From Micromonospora andamanensis (GTDB lineage: Bacteria > Actinomycetota > Actinomycetes > Mycobacteriales > Micromonosporaceae), in the NCBI RefSeq assembly GCF_016863495.1, contig NZ_BOOZ01000004.1:62001-126000 (forward strand): 64,000 nucleotides of DNA. The letters are read 5' to 3'. The position numbers and the translations under genes were made by a program. Under the pieces are notes generated by a model. That model was given only the letters and a program-made list of their open reading frames with translations, made no database searches and had not been told where the DNA came from. Position 1 is the stretch's first letter; every line of letters starts with the position of its first letter. Shown piece after piece: positions 53,000 through 61,046 of this stretch.

Positions 53000-54039
53000 C
53001 GGGGCGCCCCCACCGTCCCAGCCTCGACCATCCGGGCGATCAGCCGTCGGGCGGCGAGTCCGCCGGTGTCGATGTTGATGCTGAGTTCCTGGTACTTGTC
53101 CGGCTCGGACGCGATCACCTGCTCCAGGATGTTCAGCGCCGTCACGTCCTGCATGACCACCGTGTGGTTGCTCTGGTGCAGGTACTCGCTCACCGACTCG
53201 TCGTCGATGGCGAAGTCGCGGGCCACCGCCCAGAAGTCGTACGTGGTGTTCTCCGTCGACGGGGTGATGGCGTACACGATCTCGGCGTGGAAGGCGTCGC
53301 TGTCCTCGCCCTCGGCCGGCGGGTAGACGCCCTGTGGCGCGATCCGGCTGTGCAGCAGGTACAGGCACGGCGGGTGGAACTCGATGTCCTGCCAGCGGGT
53401 GATCCGGCCCTGGATGCCCGTCGACTTGGCGTAGAACGGCGGGCACTCGGCGTCGTCCATGTGCCGGCTGACGTAGACGATGCCGCGTTCCTCGTCGACC
53501 TCGGTGGTGATCGGCGTGTTCGCCACCTCCGGGGTGCCGATGTAGCCGCCGTGCAGGTAGGTCTCGTGGGACAGGTCCATCAGGTTGTCCACGAGCAGGC
53601 TGTACCGGGCGTTGAGCGGCGCCATCCCGCGCACCACCGTGTACCGGGGGTCGTCCAGCCAGGGGGCCCGGGGAATCGTGGTCGGGTCCGCGCGGTCCCG
53701 GTCGCCGATCCACACCCAGATCAGCGAGTCCTGCTCCACCACCGGGTACGCGGCGACCCGCGCGGTGCGTGGGATGCGTTGCTGGCCCGGTACGAAGACG
53801 CAGGTGCCGGTCTGGTCGTAGGTGAAGCCGTGGTAGCCGCAGACGATCGTGTCGCCGTCGAGCCGGCTCTCGGACAGCGGGTAGCGGCGGTGCACGCACC
53901 TGTCGGCGAGCGCCACGGCCTCCCCGGACTCGGTGCGGTAGAGGACCAGCGGCTCACCGAGCACGGTGCGGGCGAGCAGATCCCGCCCGACCTCGTTGCT
54001 GTAGGCCGTCACGTACCACTGGTTGCGGGCGAACGCCAT
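52996..54039 (-). CDS. Rieske non-heme iron oxygenase, large subunit (vanillate O-demethylase-like)
   Basis: This 347-residue oxygenase has a Rieske [2Fe-2S] domain (C48-x-H50 in RCVHRRYP and C67-x2-H70 in CGYHGFTYD). The mononuclear iron motif is in NLMDLSHETYLHG (N152, bridging D155, H158, H163), matching NX2DX2HX4H. It resembles single-component-terminal demethylases and hydroxylases such as VanA. It is the first gene of an operon with a small CxC protein, the reductase and an IclR regulator. The substrate is probably a methoxylated or carboxylated aromatic, inferred only from family and the PaaX/IclR setting. Confidence 0.93.
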   Translation of the reverse strand: MAFARNQWYVTAYSNEVGRDLLARTVLGEPLVLYRTESGEAVALADRCVHRRYPLSESRLDGDTIVCGYHGFTYDQTGTCVFVPGQQRIPRTARVAAYPVVEQDSLIWVWIGDRDRADPTTIPRAPWLDDPRYTVVRGMAPLNARYSLLVDNLMDLSHETYLHGGYIGTPEVANTPITTEVDEERGIVYVSRHMDDAECPPFYAKSTGIQGRITRWQDIEFHPPCLYLLHSRIAPQGVYPPAEGEDSDAFHAEIVYAITPSTENTTYDFWAVARDFAIDDESVSEYLHQSNHTVVMQDVTALNILEQVIASEPDKYQELSINIDTGGLAARRLIARMVEAGTVGAPR

Positions 54040-54118
54040 CGTGACCCAACCTCTCTCGGGACGGGAGCGGGGTGCAGTCGGATGATCCCGTGAGCCGCCC
54101 GCTGATCGGCAGCGCCTA

Positions 54119-54133
54119 TTTCACTCAGTGAAA
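54119..54133. promoter_or_regulatory. 15-bp IclR-type palindrome
   Basis: TTTCACTCAGTGAAA is perfectly symmetric except for its central base. It lies 80 bases upstream of the Rieske gene and 36 bases upstream of the rightward MFS gene. Known IclR sites are 14-15 bp palindromes of this kind, and an IclR gene closes the Rieske operon. Confidence 0.7.
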
Positions 54134-54169
54134 GGCCGGCGGCCTTTCGCCGGTCGCCGCGACGCTGCG

Positions 54170-55459
54170 ATGATCGGCGGCGTGACGGGGGTCGAGGAAC
54201 CAGTGCGTACGGACCAGGCAACGGCGCACGCGGCTGATGAGAGCCGGCTGGGTGGTCGGTTCTGGCGGCTCTGGTCGGCGTCGGCGGTGTCCAACCTGGC
54301 CGACGGGATCGTCAAGATCGCGCTGCCGTTGGTGGCCGTCGGCTACACCCGCTCACCGGTGCTGGTGGCCGGGGTCGCCACCGCGTTCAGCCTGCCCTGG
54401 CTGCTGTTCGCGCTGCCGGCCGGCGCCCTCGCCGACCGGCTCGACAGGCGTCAGGTGATGCTCGCCGCCAACGCCCTGCGCGCGGTTGTCATCGGCGGGC
54501 TGGCGCTCGCGGTGGCCTTCGACGCCGGGTCGATCTGGCTGCTCTACCTGGTGGCGCTCGGCCTCGGCATGGCCGAGACCCTCTACGACACCTCCGCCCA
54601 GTCGATCCTGCCGCAGGTGGTCACGCGCGACCGGCTACCCCGGGCCAACGGCCGACTCGCCGCCGTGGAACTGGCCGCCAACCAGTTCGTCGGCCCACCA
54701 CTTGCCGGTTTCCTGGTCGCCGCCGGGGTGGCCCTGGCCCTCGCCGGGCCGGCGGTGCTGTGGGCGGTGGCCGTCGCCGCGCTGCTCCTGGTCGCCGGCC
54801 GGTTCCGGATCGAGCGGGACGAGCCGACGACGATGCGTGCCGACATCGTCGAAGGGCTGCGTTTCCTCTGGCGGCACCGGCTGCTGCGCACCCTGGCCAC
54901 GATGGTCGGGACCAGCAACTTCATCACAAGCGCCATCTTCGCCGTGCTCGTGCTCTATGCGGTCGGCCCGGATTCGCCCATCGGCCTCACCGAACCCGGG
55001 TACGGCCTCCTGCTCACCACCATCGCCGCCGGCATCGTGCTCGGCTCGGTAGCCACCGCACGGATCGAACAACGGCTCGGACGGTCCCGCACCCTTGCGC
55101 TCTCCGTGCTGGCGATGGCCGCAGTCGTCGGCGTACCGGCGCTGAGCACCAACCCGTTCGTGATCGGTACGGTCTTCTTCGTCGGCGGGATCCTGCTCGC
55201 CACCTGGAACGTCATCACCATCTCGCTACGCCAGCGGATCACCCCGGACCGGCTGCTCGGCCGGGTCAACAGCGGCTACCGAATGCTGGCCTGGGGAAGC
55301 ATGCCGGCCGGCGCCCTGGTCGGCGGCGTCGCGGCCGAGGTCTTCGGCCTCCGCGCGGTCTTCGCCATCATGGGGCTGCTGACGCTCACCCTGCTGCTCG
55401 GCATGTTCGTGGTCACCGACGCCAACATCGAGGCCGCCGAACGCGACGCGGCCACCTGA
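54170..55459 (+). CDS. MFS transporter
   Basis: This ~429-residue membrane protein has about 12 hydrophobic segments. It shows the MFS loop AGALADRLDRRQVMLAANALRA after segment two and STNPFVIGTVFFVGGILLATWNV in the second half. It resembles EntS/macrolide-type efflux proteins. ATG 54170 is preferred over GTG 54128 because the latter lies inside the IclR-type palindrome. GTG 54182 is another option. It is divergent from the Rieske operon and shares its promoter region, so co-regulation and transport of the same aromatic compound are possible. Confidence 0.82.
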   Translation: MIGGVTGVEEPVRTDQATAHAADESRLGGRFWRLWSASAVSNLADGIVKIALPLVAVGYTRSPVLVAGVATAFSLPWLLFALPAGALADRLDRRQVMLAANALRAVVIGGLALAVAFDAGSIWLLYLVALGLGMAETLYDTSAQSILPQVVTRDRLPRANGRLAAVELAANQFVGPPLAGFLVAAGVALALAGPAVLWAVAVAALLLVAGRFRIERDEPTTMRADIVEGLRFLWRHRLLRTLATMVGTSNFITSAIFAVLVLYAVGPDSPIGLTEPGYGLLLTTIAAGIVLGSVATARIEQRLGRSRTLALSVLAMAAVVGVPALSTNPFVIGTVFFVGGILLATWNVITISLRQRITPDRLLGRVNSGYRMLAWGSMPAGALVGGVAAEVFGLRAVFAIMGLLTLTLLLGMFVVTDANIEAAERDAAT

Positions 55460-55520
55460 CCGCGCCGGCGCAGCCGTCCTGGGCCTGCGTGGCATGACGA
55501 TGTGATTGAGAGGCTCTCGG

Positions 55521-55820
55521 GTGTCGCTCAGCGGCTGGTTGGCCTGTCCGCAGTGCGCCAGGTGTATGGCACTGGGCACCGCGTACCGGCTGGGGGAGCA
55601 GCGGATCGGCTATTTCCAGGACGGTTACACCGTCAACTCCGGCCAGCCGGAGTTGACCCGGGCGTTGTGGAAGTTCCTGGCCGACCACGCCTCGCACCCC
55701 CTGCGGGTGCTGCTGCCCGATACGCCGGGTTACGACGGCCTGGACCAGTTCCGGGAAATCGGCGGCGACGAGCGGGGCGACGTTTCCTTCGCCGAGTACC
55801 TCGACGGGTGGCCCGGCTGA
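55521..55820 (+). CDS. Small hypothetical protein with CxxCxxC motif
   Basis: This 99-residue protein was not recognised. It begins MSLSGWLACPQCARCMALGTAYRLG, with CPQCARC, a pattern that may bind zinc or a cluster. It continues with well-formed aromatic and acidic sequence (YFQDGYTVNSGQ; GYDGLDQFREIGGDE). GTG 55521 has GAGAGG seven bases upstream. Another reading frame is open over the same DNA but is Arg/Pro-rich and not credible. It stands alone, at the left edge of the accessory region. Confidence 0.65.
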   Translation: MSLSGWLACPQCARCMALGTAYRLGEQRIGYFQDGYTVNSGQPELTRALWKFLADHASHPLRVLLPDTPGYDGLDQFREIGGDERGDVSFAEYLDGWPG

Positions 55821-55892
55821 ATCAGACCCAACCACCTTCACCGCCCGGCAACCAGTACAAGCGCCGGCCGTAGTCAGTGGCCCTGCGGATAG

Positions 55893-55952
55893 GACAACAA
55901 CGGGGAATTTGTCGCCTCGAACCGAGCGGAGACGACAACAACAGGGAAGTTG
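55893..55952. repeat. Imperfect direct repeat with nested inverted repeat
   Basis: GACAACAACGGGGAATTTG (55893-55911) and GACAACAACAGGGAAGTTG (55934-55952) share 16 of 19 positions. Between them TTGTCG-x-CTC and GAG-x-CGACAA form an inverted repeat (55909-55938). They lie directly upstream of the 55962 gene and may be its regulatory region. Confidence 0.55.
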
Positions 55953-55961
55953 CACTCACGC

Positions 55962-56297
55962 ATGACGAGTCGACCTGTGGGCTGGATGCAGCTACTGTCT
56001 GCTGCCGTGGAGTTTGCTGCGGGCGTCCCTGGCCGGTGGATAGTGACCCTGCGGTCTGGTGGGGTCCTGGAACTGGCGGCTGACGCGTACAGCGAAGAGG
56101 ACAACCACTTGCTCTTCAACGTACTGGTCGACGCAGACGATGATGAGCAAGGTCAGATGTTGGTCGACTGGCGGATACCGAACATGCCACGACGGGTCGG
56201 CATGGTGGTGGCCAAGGTGCCGGTAGCCGAAGTGGCCGACCTCTACACAGCTCCGTCATGGTTCGATGACGCCAGCAGTGTCGACACGACCAGGTGA
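55962..56297 (+). CDS. Small hypothetical protein
   Basis: This ~111-residue protein was not recognised. It has a beta-rich, acidic composition (RWIVTLRSGGVLELAADAYSEEDNHLLFNVLVDADDDEQGQMLVDWRIPN is the core, described in pieces here: a GG-turn, an acidic DADDDEQ loop, then a PRRVGMVVAKVPVAEVADLY stretch). No signal or membrane segment is seen. ATG 55962 is chosen; TTG 55950 is an in-frame alternative. It lies behind the direct-repeat region and converges on the XRE gene. Confidence 0.6.
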   Translation: MTSRPVGWMQLLSAAVEFAAGVPGRWIVTLRSGGVLELAADAYSEEDNHLLFNVLVDADDDEQGQMLVDWRIPNMPRRVGMVVAKVPVAEVADLYTAPSWFDDASSVDTTR

Positions 56298-56315
56298 TTC
56301 CTGGACAGCAGCGCG

Positions 56316-57065
56316 CTACGTCGCTGAGGTGTTGTATCGGTCGAGTGTGGCCTTGGATGTCGAGGCGTCGCGAAAGATGAGTTCCCACGGGCCGGTGTTG
56401 ACGTCCATGTCCTTGCCGAACCCGACCCACTTGCCGGCCATCCGTCTGCCCGTGGGCTCGGCGAGGAGTTGGACCGCACCGTGATAGCGGGCACCCCGGT
56501 AGTAGCCGCCCGGGTCCGTCTGCTCCACCCAGGTGCCGGTGATGACGGAGCCGTCCACAGTCAGGTCCATGGAGAGAGATGAGGCGGCCGAGCCGGGCAG
56601 GCTACGTGCGGTCAGCCGGTCGCCGTGCTGGAGGACGACGACGAAGTGCTGACCGGCGAAGGAGTCTCCCCGGCCGCTTGAGTAGTACTGGTAGCGGCTG
56701 AGCCAGACCCCCTCGTATGACTGGTGGACGGTGGTCGGCCGTGGGGTCGGCGTCGGTGTGGCCAGGCTGGACATGGGAGATGTCAGGTCGTGGCCGCCGT
56801 GCTTGTCGTCGGCGACCTGACTGCCGGGTACCGATGCGAAGCCCAGCAGCGAGATGGGTAGGCCGGTGACGACCTCCAGCGCGCGGGCGTAGACGGGTCG
56901 GGGTGCAGCGATGGCACCGGACTCCCATCGTTGGACGAGCCTCTTGTTGGCGTCGTTGGGCTCGCCGACGCGATGGCCGGCGGCTTGGAGCGCGCGGGCG
57001 AAGTCGTCCTGGCTCATCCGCATCCCGATGCGGATGGTTCGCAGGGCGGTGTTGGGGGCGTTCAT
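56316..57065 (-). CDS. XRE-type helix-turn-helix protein with C-terminal beta domain
   Basis: This 249-residue protein has an N-terminal XRE domain (NTALRTIRIGMRMSQDDFARAL, then LVQRWESGAIAAPRPVYARALEVVTGLP, ~5-70) and a Pro/Thr linker. A C-terminal beta-rich domain (~115-249) includes YEGVWLSRYQYYSSGRGDSF, DRLTARSLPG, GTWVEQTDPGGYYRGARYHGAV and GKWVGFGKDMDVNTGPWEL. This last domain looks like a calycin/lipocalin-type ligand or activity sensor, but I cannot name the family. ATG 57065 is chosen; GTG 57074 is three codons upstream in frame. It is divergent from the next XRE unit. Confidence 0.75.
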   Translation of the reverse strand: MNAPNTALRTIRIGMRMSQDDFARALQAAGHRVGEPNDANKRLVQRWESGAIAAPRPVYARALEVVTGLPISLLGFASVPGSQVADDKHGGHDLTSPMSSLATPTPTPRPTTVHQSYEGVWLSRYQYYSSGRGDSFAGQHFVVVLQHGDRLTARSLPGSAASSLSMDLTVDGSVITGTWVEQTDPGGYYRGARYHGAVQLLAEPTGRRMAGKWVGFGKDMDVNTGPWELIFRDASTSKATLDRYNTSAT

Positions 57066-57084
57066 GACCGACACGATAGCGCCG

Positions 57085-57162
57085 TGTCGCCTTTATGTCG
57101 CCACCAATGTGGCCTAGTTGTCGGGCTTTGTGCCGTCGCGCTCGGTGACATCAGGACGTCAC
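57085..57162. promoter_or_regulatory. Repeats in the divergent XRE promoter region
   Basis: TGTCGCC occurs twice, 11 bases apart (57085-57091 and 57096-57102), one helical turn. GTGAC and GTCAC flank 8 bases at 57145-57162. The region separates two XRE-type genes, so these are plausible sites for one or both. Confidence 0.45.
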
Positions 57163-57215
57163 TGTAGACCCGCGACGGCAGGCTTGCCGCCGCGCGTCTG
57201 CCGACGGAGGTGGGG

Positions 57216-57386
57216 ATGCAGGGTGACGGCGACGGGCCAGGGGAGAGCCGGGGCGAGCAGATTCAGGCAGCCGCGCGGGAAGCGGCCAAGCGGAGGCTAC
57301 TCGCCGAGGCTGAGGCGGAGCGGATCCCGGCGGAGGAGATCACCCGGGCGATACCGGATCGGCGGTGGCGTCGTGGACAGCGTTGA
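57216..57386 (+). CDS. 56-residue small protein preceding the XRE regulator
   Basis: An open frame from ATG 57216 to TGA 57384-57386 encodes 56 residues. It has a perfect GGAGG five bases before the start. The protein is highly charged: an acidic/Gly start (MQGDGDGPGE), then a predicted Ala/Glu/Arg helix (AAREAAKRRLLAEAEAERI) and a basic end (PDRRWRRGQR). It overlaps the XRE gene by 14 bases, so the two are probably coupled. It is unrecognised; it could be a regulator partner or leader peptide. Confidence 0.6.
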   Translation: MQGDGDGPGESRGEQIQAAAREAAKRRLLAEAEAERIPAEEITRAIPDRRWRRGQR

Positions 57387-58575
57387 GCTTTTGCCGGTCG
57401 GGCGGCGGGTGGCGTACTGGCGGGGGCGGCGGAAGCTGTCGCAGCAGATGTTCGCCGACCGGCTCGGCAAGTCGAAGAGCTGGGTCGACAAGGTTGAGCG
57501 CGGAGTCCGATCGTTGGACAGGCTCTCCACTCTCCAGGAGATCGCCCGCGTGCTGCGTATCGACACCGCCGCCCTGCTCGGCGGGAACACCGCGCCGGCC
57601 GACGCGACGCATCGCGCCGAGGGTGTCGACCGGATCAGGGCTGCGTTGTCCCGGTACGAGATCCCGTTGGGCGTGCCGGCGGGCCTGCGGCCGGCGTCAC
57701 CGGTGGAGCGGATGCTGCGGGAGGTGGGGCACGCGTGGACGACCTTTCAGTACGCCCGCTACCAGCAGATGATCGACATGGCACCGGAGCTGCTCATCAA
57801 TGCACAGCGCACCTACGCCCGAGCACCGGTCACGGGTCGAACCCCGCTGGTGGAGGCGTACCGGATCACGGCCGCCCTGCTGGTCAAGCTCGGCGACGCC
57901 GAGCTGGCGTGGCTGGCCACTGACCGGGCGATGCTCGCCGCCACCGGTGACCGGGAACTGGTGACAGCCGCAGCCGTCCAACTCGGTCAGGTGCTGCGGA
58001 TGTCGGGGCGTACGCGGGAGGCGAAGTCGGTGATGCTCGCCGCCGCGTACCGGATCGCTCCGCCGGAGATCGAGTGCGGTACCCCGGCGGAGCTGTCCCT
58101 GTGCGGAACGCTGCTCATCCAGGCAGCCCTGGCAGCCGCACAGCACGGAAACGAGCCGGCGGCCACCGATCTGATCGACGAGGCCGCCAGCATGGCCGAA
58201 CGGGTCGGCGACGGGCGCGACCATCACCACACCGGGTTCGGACCCACAGCCGTCGCCCTGGCGCGTACCGCCGCAGCCGTCGAATCCGGCGACGCCCGTG
58301 CTGCGATCGCCTGGCACGAGAAGGCCACCAGGCGGCCCGGGTGGCGGTGGCTACCCCCAGAACACCGCGCTGCGCACCTGCTCGACGTCGCCCGTGCTTA
58401 CCTCCACGCCGACGATGCGACCACCGCCGCACGGGTGCTTGTCGAAGCCGAGCGCACCGCACCGGCAGAGATCCGAGACCGTCCCGTAGCCCGGGAGCTA
58501 CTCGCCGAGATCACCCGTGACCCGCGCGCCCCGACGACGGTCACGCAGCTCGCCGTCTCCCTCGGGGTGGGCTGA
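57373..58575 (+). CDS. XRE-family regulator with TPR-like C-terminal domain
   Basis: This 400-residue protein has an N-terminal XRE helix-turn-helix (VAYWRGRRKLSQQMFADRLGKSKSWVDKVERGVR, ~10-45) followed by a long all-alpha region with TPR-like repeats (for example LVKLGDAELAWLATDRAMLAATGD; LEAYRITAALL-like packing). This is the common actinobacterial layout of HTH-TPR orphan regulators. GTG 57373 is chosen since the sequence upstream in this frame is not protein-like. Such genes often stand near Nudix or small signalling genes, as here. Its targets are unknown. Confidence 0.85.
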   Translation: MDSVELLPVGRRVAYWRGRRKLSQQMFADRLGKSKSWVDKVERGVRSLDRLSTLQEIARVLRIDTAALLGGNTAPADATHRAEGVDRIRAALSRYEIPLGVPAGLRPASPVERMLREVGHAWTTFQYARYQQMIDMAPELLINAQRTYARAPVTGRTPLVEAYRITAALLVKLGDAELAWLATDRAMLAATGDRELVTAAAVQLGQVLRMSGRTREAKSVMLAAAYRIAPPEIECGTPAELSLCGTLLIQAALAAAQHGNEPAATDLIDEAASMAERVGDGRDHHHTGFGPTAVALARTAAAVESGDARAAIAWHEKATRRPGWRWLPPEHRAAHLLDVARAYLHADDATTAARVLVEAERTAPAEIRDRPVARELLAEITRDPRAPTTVTQLAVSLGVG

Positions 58576-58816
58576 CCGGCGACGGCACCATTCCTGTCCC
58601 TCGTCCAGGTCCGTAACCGACCGATCCTCATCATAGGGCCGACAGGGTGAGACAGGGGGTTGAGACTTTGGGGATTGCGGCTCGACGGGGGCCAGACGAA
58701 TCCCGGTCGAGTGGCCGAACGGCTGCTCCAGTGAAGTGTGGGGTCGGCGGCCGACGGGCTGGCGGCGCGCTGGTGAGCGCGATGACCGTAGGTGGGACAG
58801 CCGACGTACATTTCGG

Positions 58817-58993
58817 CTATGCGTTGGGTGACCCGCTCCGCCGGTGCCTGCTGATGAGATCAGCTACCACAACAGGGATTACCGCCAACGCACCAACCAG
58901 GACCTTAAGGCCGAGGGACGAGTCCCAGGCGAAGCCCAAGACCACGAGGGCGAGCAGGATTAGAAAGTAGACGACCTTTAGGTAGCGCGGCAT
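58817..58993 (-). CDS. Small two-TM membrane protein
   Basis: A 58-residue protein from ATG 58993 (MPRYLKVVYF) has two hydrophobic segments, YFLILLALVVLGFAW and VLVGALAVIPVVVADLI, and a basic C-terminus (SRHRRSGSPNA). GAGGG precedes the start. A longer in-frame reading from MPTEDY (ATG near 59062) is possible but less supported. It is divergent from the four-TM gene. It resembles small membrane-inserted peptides of unknown role. The preceding 241-base gap (58576-58816) holds no gene I can support. Confidence 0.55.
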   Translation of the reverse strand: MPRYLKVVYFLILLALVVLGFAWDSSLGLKVLVGALAVIPVVVADLISRHRRSGSPNA

Positions 58994-59106
58994 GACCCTC
59001 ACCGTAGCGCGGCGAAGTTCACTGACCGAACCGCTTCGATCGCGATAGTCTTCCGTCGGCATTTGTCGTCTCTGCGGAGCCGTTTCCTCGATGCCACGTC
59101 TGACGC

Positions 59107-59112
59107 GATAAT
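59107..59112 (+). promoter_or_regulatory. Candidate -10 element for a leaderless transcript
   Basis: GATAAT ends nine bases before GTG 59122, so transcription could start on or near the GTG itself and yield a leaderless mRNA, which is common in actinobacteria. No good -35 element is present. Confidence 0.4.
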
Positions 59113-59121
59113 GCGCAGCAC

Positions 59122-59889
59122 GTGACCCTGGGGAGGTGGCGATCATCCGTGCCTACTTACGAACGCCGCAGTCGTCTGCGCCAGTTGATCAGGCAGGCGC
59201 TGACGCCCAAGAATGCGGAGGTTCGCACCACCCCAGCAGCGGGGACGCGAGGCGGGGGCATCGACGTGGAGACCGCCCGCAAGATGCTGCTGACCGACTT
59301 CGAGCAGGCGTTCATCCTGCACAACGACTACAAGGACGCCGAAAGGGATCTCTACAAGCTCAGTCTTCGTATCCTGGCCTTCCCGGTTCTGGTCGCTGGT
59401 GCCCTGGTGTCCGCGAAATTGATCTCTTCGGTGGGTCAGGTCGGCACGGTGTTGCGGCTTCCGATCATCTATGCGGCGGCAGTGGTAGCCGGGGTGTTGA
59501 ACACGATCGTCCTGCGGGCCTATGTCGTCACCGATCGGGTGCAGACCGAAGCGAAACACCAGGTAAACCGGCTGCGAAGCCTCTACCTGCACGCGCTTGC
59601 CGCAGAGTTTCCCGAAGGCTGGAAACCGGTGTGGGGGTCAACCAACCCATACTTGGAGAGTCGGCGCAAGCTGAAGGCCGCAGCACTCACTTCGGTGGTG
59701 ATCGGATCGCTCAACGCCGCGTACGTCGCTGTCGGCGCCGACCGTCTCATCACGTATGGAACTGACATCTCTTGGACGCCTCTGCTGTCAGCGGTGCTCG
59801 CGCTGATCTACTTCCTCTTGCAGATGGAGTTCACGTGGGAGGTACTTCGGAGGGCGCAACGGAAGCGGTCAGTGGGAGCGGGCGGGTGA
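59122..59889 (+). CDS. Four-TM membrane protein, first gene of a Nudix/isoprenoid-synthase-like trio
   Basis: This ~255-residue membrane protein (246 if GTG 59149 is used) was not recognised. A cytoplasmic N-terminal helix-rich part (~1-80) includes MLLTDFEQAFILHNDYKDAERDLYK. Four hydrophobic segments lie near residues 81-102, 113-135, 185-206 and 218-238, with a conserved-looking loop between the pairs. The layout of an amphipathic helix followed by paired TM segments is reminiscent of SLATT-type 2TM pore effectors of bacterial conflict systems, though duplicated, and I cannot assign it. The stop overlaps the next gene by four bases (GTGA). The region looks less GC-rich than its surroundings. 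Confidence 0.7.
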   Translation: MTLGRWRSSVPTYERRSRLRQLIRQALTPKNAEVRTTPAAGTRGGGIDVETARKMLLTDFEQAFILHNDYKDAERDLYKLSLRILAFPVLVAGALVSAKLISSVGQVGTVLRLPIIYAAAVVAGVLNTIVLRAYVVTDRVQTEAKHQVNRLRSLYLHALAAEFPEGWKPVWGSTNPYLESRRKLKAAALTSVVIGSLNAAYVAVGADRLITYGTDISWTPLLSAVLALIYFLLQMEFTWEVLRRAQRKRSVGAGG

Positions 59890-61046
59890 GGCGTTTCTCT
59901 ACGGGTACTGACCCTGCCGGCTACGACTTCCGGGCGACGGTCGAACTTTTCACCCAATACGGTCGCCCGATCTTGATGGCCATTAGCCAACTGCGCGCTA
60001 TGGACTTCCTGTTTCCCCGGATGTCTCGGCTGTATCAGGATGCCCTTGATCCCGAGTTGCTGTTCCGGCAGACGATGCCGGCAGCGGCGGTTGGTGCCCG
60101 GACCGGTGCCGATCCAGAGGTGTTGGCCGAGTACCTGAAGATCTACGCACTGGGTCAGACCCTGATCCTCAACAACATGGACCGCCACCTCGACCTTTCA
60201 GCTTCCTACAGCATCCGCGACCCGGCCTTGCTGCTTGCCGACGTCAACTCGACCATGTGCCTTTCGGTGACCAGCCTGCTGACGATGGTCCGCGAGGCTT
60301 CGCTCACACCAGCAGGCGTTCGGGCACTACCGGTGATGGCCGGGGTGACGGCGGAAATCGTGCAGTCCATGTACGACAACTACGCCGCCCGCTTTGACCA
60401 GGCACTGCTCGAAGACGGAGAAAGCCTCGTCAACTGGTATCGGATGGATGTCAGGTCTCGACACCTCGGCTCCGGCTTCTACTCGTCTTGCCTACTCGGA
60501 CTGCTTGCCTATCTCGGGAAGCCCGTGCCGGACGGCTTGGCCGACCGGCTCCGCGACATGCGCCGGTTGAGACAGCGGGTGGACGAACTGGCGGACCTCT
60601 TCGAGGACACTGTTACTGGGCTGGTGAGCTACCCGGTCGCCAAGGGGCTCGCCGAGCCGATGCTCAAGGCAGACCTGCGCCGTTTGATAAGCAAGCTTTG
60701 GACCCGGGCGCAGCAAGTCATCGACAGCCATGGCAGGGATGCTGGTGTGCTCAACCGCGCGCTGGTCGGCGATCCTGAACTGAACGAGACGCACAGTGCC
60801 ATGTTGGAGATGCTGGTGTCGGGTGGCATCATGCGGGAGTGCTACCGGGAGGCCGATGCCCTATGGCGCGAAATCGCGCTCGGCCTGAACGCTCTGGATC
60901 CGCGGTTCGGTGAGCCGCTCATAGCGATCATCGATCTCAAGCGAGCGCTGCTCGACCGCTTGGCGATGAATGGCTGGCACGACGACCCACCTCCGCACAC
61001 GTTCCAGGACATGATCGAGGCAGCGGGATTGGAAGCGACGACATGA
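59886..61046 (+). CDS. Class I isoprenoid-synthase-like (polyprenyl synthetase fold) protein with DxxxD motifs
   Basis: This 386-residue all-alpha protein can be aligned by eye with trans-isoprenyl diphosphate synthases. YGRPILMAISQL (~25-36) resembles the GKxxRP-start helix. LAEYLKIYALGQTLILNN leads to MDRHLD (Asp99/Asp103) at the first Asp-rich motif. ALLLADVNSTMCLSV resembles the LAGDALLA helix, MDVRSRHLGSGFYSSCLLGLL the KTG helix, and QRVDELADLFEDTVTG (Asp233/Asp237) the second motif. Both motifs read DxxxD instead of DDxxD, so activity may be altered or lost. GTG 59886 overlaps the upstream stop; its own stop overlaps the Nudix start (ATGA). It may make, bind or modify a prenyl diphosphate. 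Confidence 0.7.
   Translation: MRRFSTGTDPAGYDFRATVELFTQYGRPILMAISQLRAMDFLFPRMSRLYQDALDPELLFRQTMPAAAVGARTGADPEVLAEYLKIYALGQTLILNNMDRHLDLSASYSIRDPALLLADVNSTMCLSVTSLLTMVREASLTPAGVRALPVMAGVTAEIVQSMYDNYAARFDQALLEDGESLVNWYRMDVRSRHLGSGFYSSCLLGLLAYLGKPVPDGLADRLRDMRRLRQRVDELADLFEDTVTGLVSYPVAKGLAEPMLKADLRRLISKLWTRAQQVIDSHGRDAGVLNRALVGDPELNETHSAMLEMLVSGGIMRECYREADALWREIALGLNALDPRFGEPLIAIIDLKRALLDRLAMNGWHDDPPPHTFQDMIEAAGLEATT

Noticed and set aside
55502..55873. Alternative rightward frame over the 55521 gene
   Set aside because: Arg/Pro/Gly-rich; the 55521 frame has normal aromatic and acidic composition and a ribosome site.
58660..58740. Fragments resembling tRNA D-arm and T-arm sequence (GTGGCCGAACGGC, ACGAATCCC)
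   Set aside because: They are in the wrong order and spacing, with no acceptor stem or anticodon arm that would fold.
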